The notes under the pieces are model-generated. The model had not been told where the DNA came from, did no database searches, and saw only the letters and a list, made by a program, of their open reading frames with translations. The translations under genes and the position numbers were made by a program. DNA of 64,000 bases from Comamonas antarctica. GTDB lineage: Bacteria; Pseudomonadota; Gammaproteobacteria; Burkholderiales; Burkholderiaceae_C. The stretch lies in NCBI RefSeq assembly GCF_013363755.1, contig NZ_CP054840.1:2039501-2103500 (forward strand). Direction: 5' to 3'. Every line of letters begins with the position of its first letter. Position 1 is the first letter of the stretch. Shown in pieces: positions 56,478-64,000 of the stretch.

Positions 56478-58814
56478 TCAATCGGCGGTGGCTTCTTCGG
56501 GCTCGGCGGGCTCGGACCGGCCCTTGTCCTTGCGCGGCACGGCCTGGATGTCCAGCTTGACCTCGCCAGGCGCACCGTTCTCGCCCTCGACCCAATCCAC
56601 ACCGAGGCGGCCACCGTCGACCAGGCGGCCGAACAGCAGTTCGTCGGCCAGCGAGCGGCGGATCGTGTCCTGGATCAGGCGCTGCATCGGACGCGCGCCC
56701 ATCAGCGGATCGAAGCCGGTCTTCGCCAGGTGCTTGCGCAGCGCATCGGTGAACGTGACTTCGACACGCTTTTCCGCGAGCTGGGTTTCGAGCTGCAGCA
56801 GGAACTTGTCGACCACGCGCATGATGACCTGCTCATCGAGCGACTTGAAGCCCACGATCGCGTCCAGGCGGTTTCGGAACTCGGGCGTGAACAGGCGCTT
56901 TATGTCGCCCATCTCATCCCCCGCCGCGCGCGGGTTGGTGAACCCGATGCTGGCCTTGTTCATGGTCTCGGCGCCCGCATTCGTCGTCATGATGATGATG
57001 ATGTTGCGGAAGTCGGCCTTGCGTCCGTTGTTGTCCGTCAGCGTGCCATGGTCCATGACCTGCAGCAGCACGTTGAAGATGTCCGGATGCGCCTTCTCGA
57101 TTTCATCGAGCAGCAGCACCGCGTGCGGCTTCTTGGTGATGGCTTCGGTCAACAGGCCACCCTGGTCGTACCCGACATAGCCCGGAGGCGCGCCGATCAG
57201 GCGGCTCACCGCGTGGCGCTCCATGTACTCCGACATGTCGAAGCGGATCAGGTCCACGCCCATGATGAACGCCAGCTGCTTGGCCGCCTCGGTCTTGCCC
57301 ACGCCCGTGGGGCCGCTGAACAGGAACGAGCCGATCGGCTTGTCGCCCTTGCCCAGGCCCGAGCGCGCCATCTTCACGGCCGACGACAGCACTTCAAGTG
57401 CCTTGTCCTGGCCGAACACCACGCTCTTGAGGTCGCGCTCCAGCGTCTGCAGCTTGCTGCGGTCGTCGTTGGACACGTTCGCGGGCGGAATGCGCGCGAT
57501 CTTGGCCACGATTTCCTCGATCTCGGCCTTGCCGATGGTCTTCTTGCGCTTGGACGCCACCAGGATGCGCTGGGCAGCACCGGCTTCGTCGATCACGTCA
57601 ATGGCCTTGTCAGGCAGATGGCGGTCGTTGATGTACTTGGCCGACAGCTCGGCCGCCGCCTGCAGCGCCGCTGCGGCGTACTTGACGTTGTGGTGCTCTT
57701 CGAAGCGCGTCTTGAGGCCCTTGAGGATCTCGATCGTCTCGCTCACCGTGGGCTCGACCACGTCGACCTTCTGGAAGCGCCGCGACAGCGCCGCATCTTT
57801 CTCGAAGATGCCGCGGTACTCGGTGAAGGTGGTCGCACCGATGCACTTGAGCTGGCCGCTGGAGAGCGCCGGCTTGAGCAGGTTGGACGCATCGAGCGTG
57901 CCGCCCGACGCCGCGCCCGCACCGATCAGGGTGTGGATCTCGTCGATGAACAGCACGGCGTTCGGCTTGTCCTTGAGCGACTTGAGCACGCCCTTGAGGC
58001 GCTGCTCGAAATCGCCGCGGTACTTGGTGCCCGCCAGCAGCGCGCCCATGTCCAGCGAATAGACGATCGAATCCGTGAGGATCTCGGGCACGTCGCCTTG
58101 CGTGATGCGCCAGGCCAGGCCCTCGGCAATCGCGGTCTTGCCCACGCCGGCCTCACCGACCAGCAGCGGGTTGTTCTTGCGCCGGCGGCAGAGGATCTGG
58201 ATGGTGCGCTCGACTTCGTAGTTGCGCCCGATCAGCGGATCGATCTTGCCTTCCTTGGCGGCCTGGTTCAGGTTGAGCGTGAACTGCTCCAGCGGCGAGG
58301 CCTTTTCCTGGCGCTCGCTGCCGCCGCCCTCCTCGCCCTCGGACTGGCCCTCGGACTTCGCGGCCTCGGGCGGCTCGCTCTTCTTGATGCCATGGGCGAT
58401 GAAGTTGACCACATCCAGGCGTGTCACGCCCTGCTGGTGCAGGTAGTACACAGCATGCGAATCCTTCTCGCCGAAGATCGCCACCAGCACGTTGGCGCCG
58501 TTGACTTCCTTCTTGCCATTGCCCGTGGACTGCACGTGCATGATGGCGCGCTGGATCACCCGCTGGAAGCCCAGCGTGGGTTGGGTATCGACTTCGTCGC
58601 TGCCGGCGACCTGCGGCGTGTTGTCCTTGATGAAGTTGGACAAGGAGGCGCGCAAATCGTCAATGCTCGCCGAGCAGGCGCGCAACACTTCGGCCGCACT
58701 GGGATTGTCGAGCAGTGCGAGCAGAAGGTGTTCCACGGTGATGAATTCGTGGCGCTGCTGACGGGCCTCGACAAAGGCCATGTGCAAGCTGACTTCCAGT
58801 TCCTGAGCAATCAT
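56478..58814 (-). CDS. clpA: ATP-dependent Clp protease ATP-binding subunit ClpA
   Basis: A 778-aa AAA+ unfoldase that feeds ClpP. The N-terminal double Clp_N repeat ([19 protein letters not shown]) is followed by two AAA modules: Walker [10 protein letters not shown] and GPTGVGKTE, Walker [14 protein letters not shown] and [11 protein letters not shown] ClpP-docking region follows module 2. The C-terminal tail is acidic. It sits downstream of its adaptor gene clpS, and its terminator precedes cls. Confidence 0.97.
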   Translation of the reverse strand: MIAQELEVSLHMAFVEARQQRHEFITVEHLLLALLDNPSAAEVLRACSASIDDLRASLSNFIKDNTPQVAGSDEVDTQPTLGFQRVIQRAIMHVQSTGNGKKEVNGANVLVAIFGEKDSHAVYYLHQQGVTRLDVVNFIAHGIKKSEPPEAAKSEGQSEGEEGGGSERQEKASPLEQFTLNLNQAAKEGKIDPLIGRNYEVERTIQILCRRRKNNPLLVGEAGVGKTAIAEGLAWRITQGDVPEILTDSIVYSLDMGALLAGTKYRGDFEQRLKGVLKSLKDKPNAVLFIDEIHTLIGAGAASGGTLDASNLLKPALSSGQLKCIGATTFTEYRGIFEKDAALSRRFQKVDVVEPTVSETIEILKGLKTRFEEHHNVKYAAAALQAAAELSAKYINDRHLPDKAIDVIDEAGAAQRILVASKRKKTIGKAEIEEIVAKIARIPPANVSNDDRSKLQTLERDLKSVVFGQDKALEVLSSAVKMARSGLGKGDKPIGSFLFSGPTGVGKTEAAKQLAFIMGVDLIRFDMSEYMERHAVSRLIGAPPGYVGYDQGGLLTEAITKKPHAVLLLDEIEKAHPDIFNVLLQVMDHGTLTDNNGRKADFRNIIIIMTTNAGAETMNKASIGFTNPRAAGDEMGDIKRLFTPEFRNRLDAIVGFKSLDEQVIMRVVDKFLLQLETQLAEKRVEVTFTDALRKHLAKTGFDPLMGARPMQRLIQDTIRRSLADELLFGRLVDGGRLGVDWVEGENGAPGEVKLDIQAVPRKDKGRSEPAEPEEATAD

Positions 58815-58874
58815 GAGAGGACTCCTTTGGGCTTGCGTGATTTCATTATGGAGATAAATCGGGGCGGTTGCAGC

Positions 58875-59228
58875 TTATTCAACAGGCTCCAGTGTTGCCT
58901 GTAGTGGATGACCTGCTTTTGCCGCCGCCTGATGCACCTGATCGACCTTGGTGGCAGCGATGTCGCGCGGGTAGACCCCGCACACGCCACGGCCGTCGAG
59001 ATGGATCTTGAGCATGATCTGGGTTGCGGTCTCGCGATCCTTGCCAAAGAGCTCCTGCAGCACGGCAATCACGAATTCCATCGGGGTGTAGTCATCGTTG
59101 AGCATGACTACCTGGTACATCTTCGGTGGCTGCACACGCTGCGCGCGCCGCTCCATCACGACCGAACCAGCGTCATCTGCGCCTGGGCCCTCCGGGGGCT
59201 TGGGTGGAATGGAAGGGGGTTGTGTCAT
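58875..59228 (-). CDS. clpS: ClpA adaptor ClpS
   Basis: A 117-aa adaptor that delivers N-degron substrates to ClpAP. The binding-pocket residues are in [11 protein letters not shown] (the Asn-Asp-Asp signature) and the helix [18 protein letters not shown]. The N-terminal 35 residues are Pro-rich and flexible, as needed for ClpA engagement. It is 60 bases upstream of clpA. Confidence 0.96.
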   Translation of the reverse strand: MTQPPSIPPKPPEGPGADDAGSVVMERRAQRVQPPKMYQVVMLNDDYTPMEFVIAVLQELFGKDRETATQIMLKIHLDGRGVCGVYPRDIAATKVDQVHQAAAKAGHPLQATLEPVE

Positions 59229-59298
59229 GAATTCATTCTAGCGAGCCACCGGGGCTCTTCAGTGGTAGCAGATGGGAAGGAAAAGGCCGATTTCAAGC

Positions 59299-59333
59299 CC
59301 GCGCGGCGCCGCGGCTGCCGCCGCGCCGCGCGG
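59299..59333 (-). terminator. GC-rich hairpin past dnaE
   Basis: Perfect 11-bp stem CCGCGCGGCGC (59299-59309) and GCGCCGCGCGG (59323-59333) with a 13-base loop, 10 bases past the dnaE stop. On the minus strand a weak T-rich stretch follows some 14 bases later, so it is a less certain terminator. Confidence 0.55.
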
Positions 59334-59343
59334 ATCCTGGATT

Positions 59344-62300
59344 TCATTCGTAGATGACCACCGCCTTGCCGCTGCCCGCCTGGGCCGACCAGGCGGCCAG
59401 CGCCGCGTCGCTGGGGTAGAAGCGGCTGGTGTCGCCCAGCTGCAGTTCGGCGGTGGCCGCACCCTGCGGCGACTCGCAGCGCAGGCCCAGGCGCACGCGC
59501 AGGCCGTGCACCAGCGGTTCGGCCTGTTCCTGCTCCACGCGGCGCGCCGGGAAATCGCCGAGCACGCGGATCACGTCGGGCATGACCTCGCCGACGCTCA
59601 CCTGCAGGTAGCGTCCGAACTTGCAGCGCGCATCGGACAGGCTCCACAGCTGCTGCACCTTCATGCGCAGGCCGCCGCTGAAGTGGTCGAGCTGCAGACG
59701 GCCGCTGACGACGACGAACTCGTCCTCCTTGAGCAGATCCTTGTGCGCGTTGAGCACGCCCTCGTCGGCAGAAGCCTCGATCACGCCCGACTTGTCGTCG
59801 ATCTTGAACAGGCCCAGCCGCCCGCGCTGGCCGCTGATGGCGCGGAAGTCGCTGATGATGCCGGCCATGACCTGCGGCTCGCGGCTGTCGCGCATCTCCT
59901 CGATGCGCGTGCGCACGAAGCGCCGGACTTCGCTCTCGACCTCATCGAACAGATGGCCGGAGAGATAGAAGCCCACGGCGGTCTTCTCGAACGTGAGACG
60001 CTCCTTGATGCCCCAGGGCAGGCGCTCGGCCAGCTCGGGCTCCTGCGTGCTCGAGCCCACGGCGTCGTCGCCCATCATGTCGAACAGGCCGCCCTGGTTG
60101 GCGTTGGCATGCGTGGCATTGGCGAACTCGAACGCAGTGTCGATCGATGCCACCAGCGCCGCGCGGTTCTGGTGGATGGCATCGAAGGCGCCGGCCTTGA
60201 TCAGGGCTTCGAGCGTGCGCTTGTTCAGGCGGGTGCGGTCCACGCGCACGCAGAAGTCGAACAGGCTCTTGAACGGCCCCTTCTCACTGCCGCGCGGGCC
60301 CGTGCCCACGCCTTCGCGCGCGGCCACGATGGCCTCGATCGCGGCCTGCCCGCCGCCCTTCACGGCGCCCAGGCCGTAGCGGATGACCTTGTCGGTGACC
60401 GGCTCGAAGCGGTAGCGGCCGCGGTTGACGTCCGGCGGCTCGAAGGTCAAGCCCATCTTCAGCGCGTCTTCATAGAGCACCTTGAGCTTGTCGGTGTCAT
60501 CCATTTCCACGGTCATGTTGGCGCAGAAGAACTCGGCCGTGTAGTGCACCTTGAGCCAGCCGGTGTGGTAGGCCAGCAGCGAGTAGGCGGCGGCGTGCGA
60601 CTTGTTGAAGCCGTAGCCCGCGAACTTCTCCATCAGGTCGAAGACCTCGTCGGCCCTTTGCTGGTCGAGCCCGTTCTTGGCCGCGCCTTCGCGGAACAGC
60701 TCGCGGTGCTTGGCCATCTCGTCGGCCTTCTTCTTGCCCATCGCGCGGCGCAAGAGGTCGGCGCCGCCCAGCGAGTAGCCGCCCAGCACCTGGGCGGTCT
60801 GCATCACCTGCTCCTGGTAGACCATGATGCCGTAGGTTTCAGCCAGCACCTTCTCGACCATGGGATGCGGGTACTCGACCACCTCGCGGCCATGCTTGCG
60901 CGCCACGAAGCTGGGAATCAGGTCCATCGGGCCCGGACGGTAGAGCGCGTTGAGCGCGATCAGGTCCTCGAGGCGGCTCGGCTTGGCGTCGCGCAGCATG
61001 CCCTGCATGCCGCGGCTTTCAAACTGGAACACGGCCTCGGTCTTGCCCTCGGAGAACAGCTTGTAGGTCGGGTAATCGTCCAGCGGAATGCGCTCGTAGG
61101 CGAAGTCTTCCTGCCCCTTGTGGCGCTTGACGATGAATTCGCGCGCGATCTCCAGGATGGTCAGCGTCGCCAGGCCCAGGAAGTCGAACTTCACCAGGCC
61201 GATGGACTCGACGTCGTCCTTGTCGAACTGGCTCACGGCGGAGTCGCTGCCGGGCTGCTGGTACAGCGGGCAGAAATCGGACAGCCGGCCCGGCGCGATC
61301 ACCACGCCGCCGGCGTGCATGCCGATATTGCGCGTCATGCCCTCGAGGCGCTGCGCCATCTCGATCAGCGTCTTGACGTCCTCTTCCTTCTCGATGCGCT
61401 CGGCCAGCATCGGCTCGGCCTCGATCGCGTAGGTGTACTTGTCGCCGTCCTTCTTCGGATTCGGCGGGTACTTGAGCGTGACATGCAGGCCGGGCTTGTT
61501 CGGGATCAGCTTGGAGATGCCGTCGCAGAACATGTAGCTCATGTCGAGCACGCGGCCCACGTCGCGGATGGCCGCGCGCGCGGCCATGGTGCCGAAGGTC
61601 GCGATCTGGCTCACCGCGTCGCGGCCATAGCGCTGCTTGACGTAGTCGATGACGCGGTCGCGATTGGACTGGCAGAAGTCGATGTCGAAGTCGGGCATCG
61701 ACACGCGCTCGGGATTGAGGAAGCGCTCGAACAGCAGGTTGTATTCCAGCGGATCGAGGTCGGTGATGTTGAGCACATAGGCCACCAGCGAGCCCGCGCC
61801 CGAACCCCGGCCCGGACCCACCGGGCAGCCATTGTTCTTGGCCCACTTGATGAAGTCGCCCACGATCAGGAAGTAGCCCGGGAAGCCCATCTTCAGGATG
61901 GTGGCCAGCTCGAACTCCAGGCGCTCGACATAGCGCGGCCGCTCGGCATCGCGCCTGGCGACATCGGGATACAGCAGCGCCAGCCGCACTTCGAGACCAT
62001 CGAACGATTCCTGGCGGAAGAACGACTCCATGGTCATGCCCTCGGGCACGGGGAAGTTCGGCAGCTGCGGCTGGCCCAGCACCAGCGTCAGGCTGCAGCG
62101 GCGCGCGATCTCGACGCTGTTTTCCAGCGCCGACGGCAGGTCGGCAAACAAGGCCTGCATCTCGACCTGGGTCTTGAAATGCTGTTCGCGCGTGAAGCGG
62201 CGCACGCGCTTGGGGTTGCCCAGGATCTCGCCCTCGGCAATGCAAACGCGTGCTTCATGGGCTTCGTAGTCGTCGGCCGTCGCGAACTGGATCGGATGGG

Positions 62301-62880
62301 TGGCGACCACGGGCAGGTTCAGCCGCGCGGCCAATTGCACCGCGGCAAGCACATGCGGCTCATCGTCCGGTCGGCCCGCCCGTTGCAACTCGATGTAAAA
62401 GCGATGGGGAAACAGTTTTGCCAATCGCAGCGCCATTGCCGACGCACCCGCGGTGTCGCCGCGCAGCAGGGCCTGGCCCACGGGGCCGGCCTGCGCGCCC
62501 GACAGCAGGATCAGGCCCTCGCCCAGCTCCTGCAGCCATTCCCAGGTATAGACCGCCTGCGACTTGACGACGTTGCGCGTCCAGCCGCGCGCCAGCAGTT
62601 CGCACAGGTTGTGGTAGCCGGCCTTGTTCTGCACCAGCAGGATCACGCGCGAAGGCGCGGCGCCGTCCTCGCCTTCCAGCTGGATCTCGGTGCCCAGCAC
62701 GGGCTTGACACCCTTGCCCCGTCCTTCCTTGTAGAACTTGATCGCACCGAACATGTTGTTGTAGTCGGTGATGGCCATTGCCGGCTGCCCGTCGGCCGCG
62801 GCGGCCTTGACGATGGCGTTGATACGGGTGGTTCCGTCGACGACGGAGAACTCGGAGTGCAGGCGCAAATGAACAAACAT
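59344..62880 (-). CDS. dnaE: DNA polymerase III alpha subunit
   Basis: The replicative polymerase of the holoenzyme, 1178 aa, normal length. N-terminal PHP domain (FVHLRLHSEFSVVDG), the palm with catalytic Asps in MPDFDIDFCQ and a third in VKFDFLGL, the fingers, a helix-hairpin-helix region, and a C-terminal OB fold (VMAGIISDFRAISGQRG) are all recognisable. ATG 62880 (MFVHLRLH) is chosen by family; ATG 62889 is also in frame, and neither has a clear ribosome-binding site. It is divergent from bamD. Confidence 0.96.
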   Translation of the reverse strand: MFVHLRLHSEFSVVDGTTRINAIVKAAAADGQPAMAITDYNNMFGAIKFYKEGRGKGVKPVLGTEIQLEGEDGAAPSRVILLVQNKAGYHNLCELLARGWTRNVVKSQAVYTWEWLQELGEGLILLSGAQAGPVGQALLRGDTAGASAMALRLAKLFPHRFYIELQRAGRPDDEPHVLAAVQLAARLNLPVVATHPIQFATADDYEAHEARVCIAEGEILGNPKRVRRFTREQHFKTQVEMQALFADLPSALENSVEIARRCSLTLVLGQPQLPNFPVPEGMTMESFFRQESFDGLEVRLALLYPDVARRDAERPRYVERLEFELATILKMGFPGYFLIVGDFIKWAKNNGCPVGPGRGSGAGSLVAYVLNITDLDPLEYNLLFERFLNPERVSMPDFDIDFCQSNRDRVIDYVKQRYGRDAVSQIATFGTMAARAAIRDVGRVLDMSYMFCDGISKLIPNKPGLHVTLKYPPNPKKDGDKYTYAIEAEPMLAERIEKEEDVKTLIEMAQRLEGMTRNIGMHAGGVVIAPGRLSDFCPLYQQPGSDSAVSQFDKDDVESIGLVKFDFLGLATLTILEIAREFIVKRHKGQEDFAYERIPLDDYPTYKLFSEGKTEAVFQFESRGMQGMLRDAKPSRLEDLIALNALYRPGPMDLIPSFVARKHGREVVEYPHPMVEKVLAETYGIMVYQEQVMQTAQVLGGYSLGGADLLRRAMGKKKADEMAKHRELFREGAAKNGLDQQRADEVFDLMEKFAGYGFNKSHAAAYSLLAYHTGWLKVHYTAEFFCANMTVEMDDTDKLKVLYEDALKMGLTFEPPDVNRGRYRFEPVTDKVIRYGLGAVKGGGQAAIEAIVAAREGVGTGPRGSEKGPFKSLFDFCVRVDRTRLNKRTLEALIKAGAFDAIHQNRAALVASIDTAFEFANATHANANQGGLFDMMGDDAVGSSTQEPELAERLPWGIKERLTFEKTAVGFYLSGHLFDEVESEVRRFVRTRIEEMRDSREPQVMAGIISDFRAISGQRGRLGLFKIDDKSGVIEASADEGVLNAHKDLLKEDEFVVVSGRLQLDHFSGGLRMKVQQLWSLSDARCKFGRYLQVSVGEVMPDVIRVLGDFPARRVEQEQAEPLVHGLRVRLGLRCESPQGAATAELQLGDTSRFYPSDAALAAWSAQAGSGKAVVIYE

Positions 62881-62889
62881 GGGCAGCAT

Positions 62890-63132
62890 TGTAGAAAGGC
62901 CGGGGCCGCCCGGGCCGCAGCCGCCGCCCGCAGGCCCCGCGCGGCGCGGGCCTTTGCGGACATTACAATGCGGTTCCTAGCGCGTTTTCGCTTCGATGCC
63001 CGCGGTTGCAACAGCTGAAGGCAGGCTCGAGGCGAACGGCGCAGGTTCCGTTCGTCCTGAGCCTGTCGAAGGGTGAACGACCCGTTCCAGAAAATGCGCG
63101 TCAGCTCTGCACTCCCGCGGGAGTGCCAACAG
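62890..63132. promoter_or_regulatory. Divergent intergenic region between dnaE and bamD with dispersed repeat
   Basis: A 243-base region. It carries one copy of the dispersed repeat (CTGAGCCTGTCGAAG, 63057-63071), flanked here by CGTTC and GAACG so that it forms a short imperfect hairpin (about 63050-63079). GGGAG at 63119-63123 is the likely bamD ribosome-binding site. Promoters must lie here but I cannot pick one confidently. Confidence 0.45.
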
Positions 63133-63969
63133 ATGCCCCTCATTGCCAGAAAGCTTGCTGCCATGCTGCGTTTGTCCTCGCCTCTTCTTCCTGCCGTGCT
63201 CGCTGCGGGCCTGCTGGCGGCCTGCTCCAGCACCCAGGTAGATCCCACCGCGAAGTGGACTCCCGACCGGATCTATACCGAAGCACGCGACGAAGTCTCG
63301 GCCGGCGCCTTCGACAAGGCCGTGCCGCTGTTTGAAAAGCTCGAAGGCCGCGCCGCGGGCACGCCGCTGGCGCAGCAGGCCCAGCTCGAGAAGGCCTATG
63401 CCCAGTACAAGGCCGGCGACAAGGCCCAGGCCCAGGCCACGCTCGACCGCTTCCTGAAGCTGCACCCCGCGAGCCCGGCCACCGACTACGCGCTCTACCT
63501 CAAGGGCCTGGTCAACTTCAACGACAACCTCGGCATGTTCTCCTGGCTGTCGCGCCAGGACCTGTCCGAGCGCGACCAGCAGGCCGCCAAGGATTCGTAT
63601 GAGTCCTTTCGCGCCGTGGTCACGCGCTTTCCCGAGTCGAAGTACGCCAACGATTCGCGCCAGCGCATGACGTACATCGTCAACTCGCTGGCCCAGTACG
63701 AAGTGCATGTCGCGCGCTACTACTACGACCGCGGTGCCTATGTGGCGGCCATCGGCCGTGCCCAGTCGGCTCTGACCGACTACGAAGGCGTGCCCGCGGG
63801 CCGCGACGCGCTGCTGATCCTGATCAAGTCCTACGACGCGCTGGGCATGACCCAGCTGCGCGACGACGCCCAGCGCGTGCTCGACTCCACCTACCCCGCC
63901 GGTACGGCTGCCGCGCCAGGCGCCAGCGAGCTCACGAAGAAGTCGAATCCCTGGTGGAAGTTCTGGTAA
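63133..63969 (+). CDS. bamD: outer membrane assembly lipoprotein BamD
   Basis: A 278-aa lipoprotein of the BAM complex that folds outer-membrane proteins. The lipobox is LLAAC, giving Cys near residue 33 with the chosen start. Five TPR-like repeats follow (LYTEARDEVSAGAFDKAVPLFEKL-type helices and YALYLKGLVNFND). ATG 63133 (MPLIARKLAAM) has GGGAG upstream; ATG 63163 would give a shorter, also acceptable signal. The C terminus ends NPWWKFW, inside the window. Confidence 0.93.
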   Translation: MPLIARKLAAMLRLSSPLLPAVLAAGLLAACSSTQVDPTAKWTPDRIYTEARDEVSAGAFDKAVPLFEKLEGRAAGTPLAQQAQLEKAYAQYKAGDKAQAQATLDRFLKLHPASPATDYALYLKGLVNFNDNLGMFSWLSRQDLSERDQQAAKDSYESFRAVVTRFPESKYANDSRQRMTYIVNSLAQYEVHVARYYYDRGAYVAAIGRAQSALTDYEGVPAGRDALLILIKSYDALGMTQLRDDAQRVLDSTYPAGTAAAPGASELTKKSNPWWKFW

Positions 63970-64000
63970 GCGCCAGCGCGGCCAGCGCCGCGTCGTAATC

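Noticed and set aside
59272..63018. A continuous 1248-codon plus-strand frame opposite dnaE
   Set aside because: It is an antisense shadow of dnaE caused by high third-position GC. Its product is His/Arg/Ala/Gln-rich without domain signatures, while the minus strand encodes an intact DnaE.

Overview
This 64 kb window is a chromosomal segment of a high-GC betaproteobacterium, most likely Burkholderiales/Comamonadaceae (Comamonas/Acidovorax/Delftia-like). The reasons are the strongly GC-biased codon use, a RegB/RegA redox pair, the purD-hemF / rsfS-rlmH / maf-rng neighbourhood, and copies of the dispersed CTGAGCCTGTCGAAG repeat. Housekeeping genes predominate. I saw no rRNA, tRNA, CRISPR array, transposase, phage gene or replication origin.

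Layout. 1-7.4 kb (mostly minus strand): a truncated Old Yellow Enzyme, a LysR regulator coupled to a GntP permease, alaS and an MFS symporter. 7.7-16.6 kb: a respiratory cluster made of two converging operons. The plus operon is cyoABCD-SURF1-regB and the minus operon is ctaA-cyoE-regA. The terminal quinol oxidase, its haem and assembly factors and a quinone/redox-sensing two-component system therefore sit together, with sensor and regulator at the converging ends. 16.9-19.5 kb: two small Cys-rich proteins, a D-2-hydroxyacid dehydrogenase and a hypothetical gene coupled to holC. 19.5-26.4 kb: pepA-holC diverging from lptF-lptG-cbiX, then cysB and a methionine-type aminotransferase. 26.5-28.2 kb: sodA plus a ZIP metal transporter behind a Fur-box-like palindrome.

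28.2-39.7 kb (minus): marC-Dcu transporter-formylglutamate hydrolase; maf-rng; an AGCS symporter; rsfS-rlmH (rsfS carries a very long Lys/Ala tail, and nadD is absent between hemF and rsfS); and yebC-purD-hemF. 39.8-44.1 kb: a HerA-like ATPase, then a periplasmic alcohol-oxidation unit of a cytochrome c and a PQQ dehydrogenase with an atypical metal site. An AT-rich regulatory island with an Fnr-type palindrome lies upstream. 44.5-48.5 kb: threonine dehydratase, upp, a second YebC paralogue and a PQQ aldose dehydrogenase. 48.5-53.2 kb: a membrane GGDEF-EAL protein coupled to an orphan PhnD-type binding protein, diverging from a fused SpmA-SpmB protein. 53.3-64 kb: repeats, then sbcB, cls, clpS-clpA and dnaE on the minus strand, and bamD on the plus strand.

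The most interesting items are the PQQ dehydrogenase with substituted metal ligands and its fusion cytochrome, the orphan binding protein paired with a c-di-GMP enzyme, the Fur-sodA-ZIP unit, the RsfS tail, and the LysR gene that appears to start at ATT.
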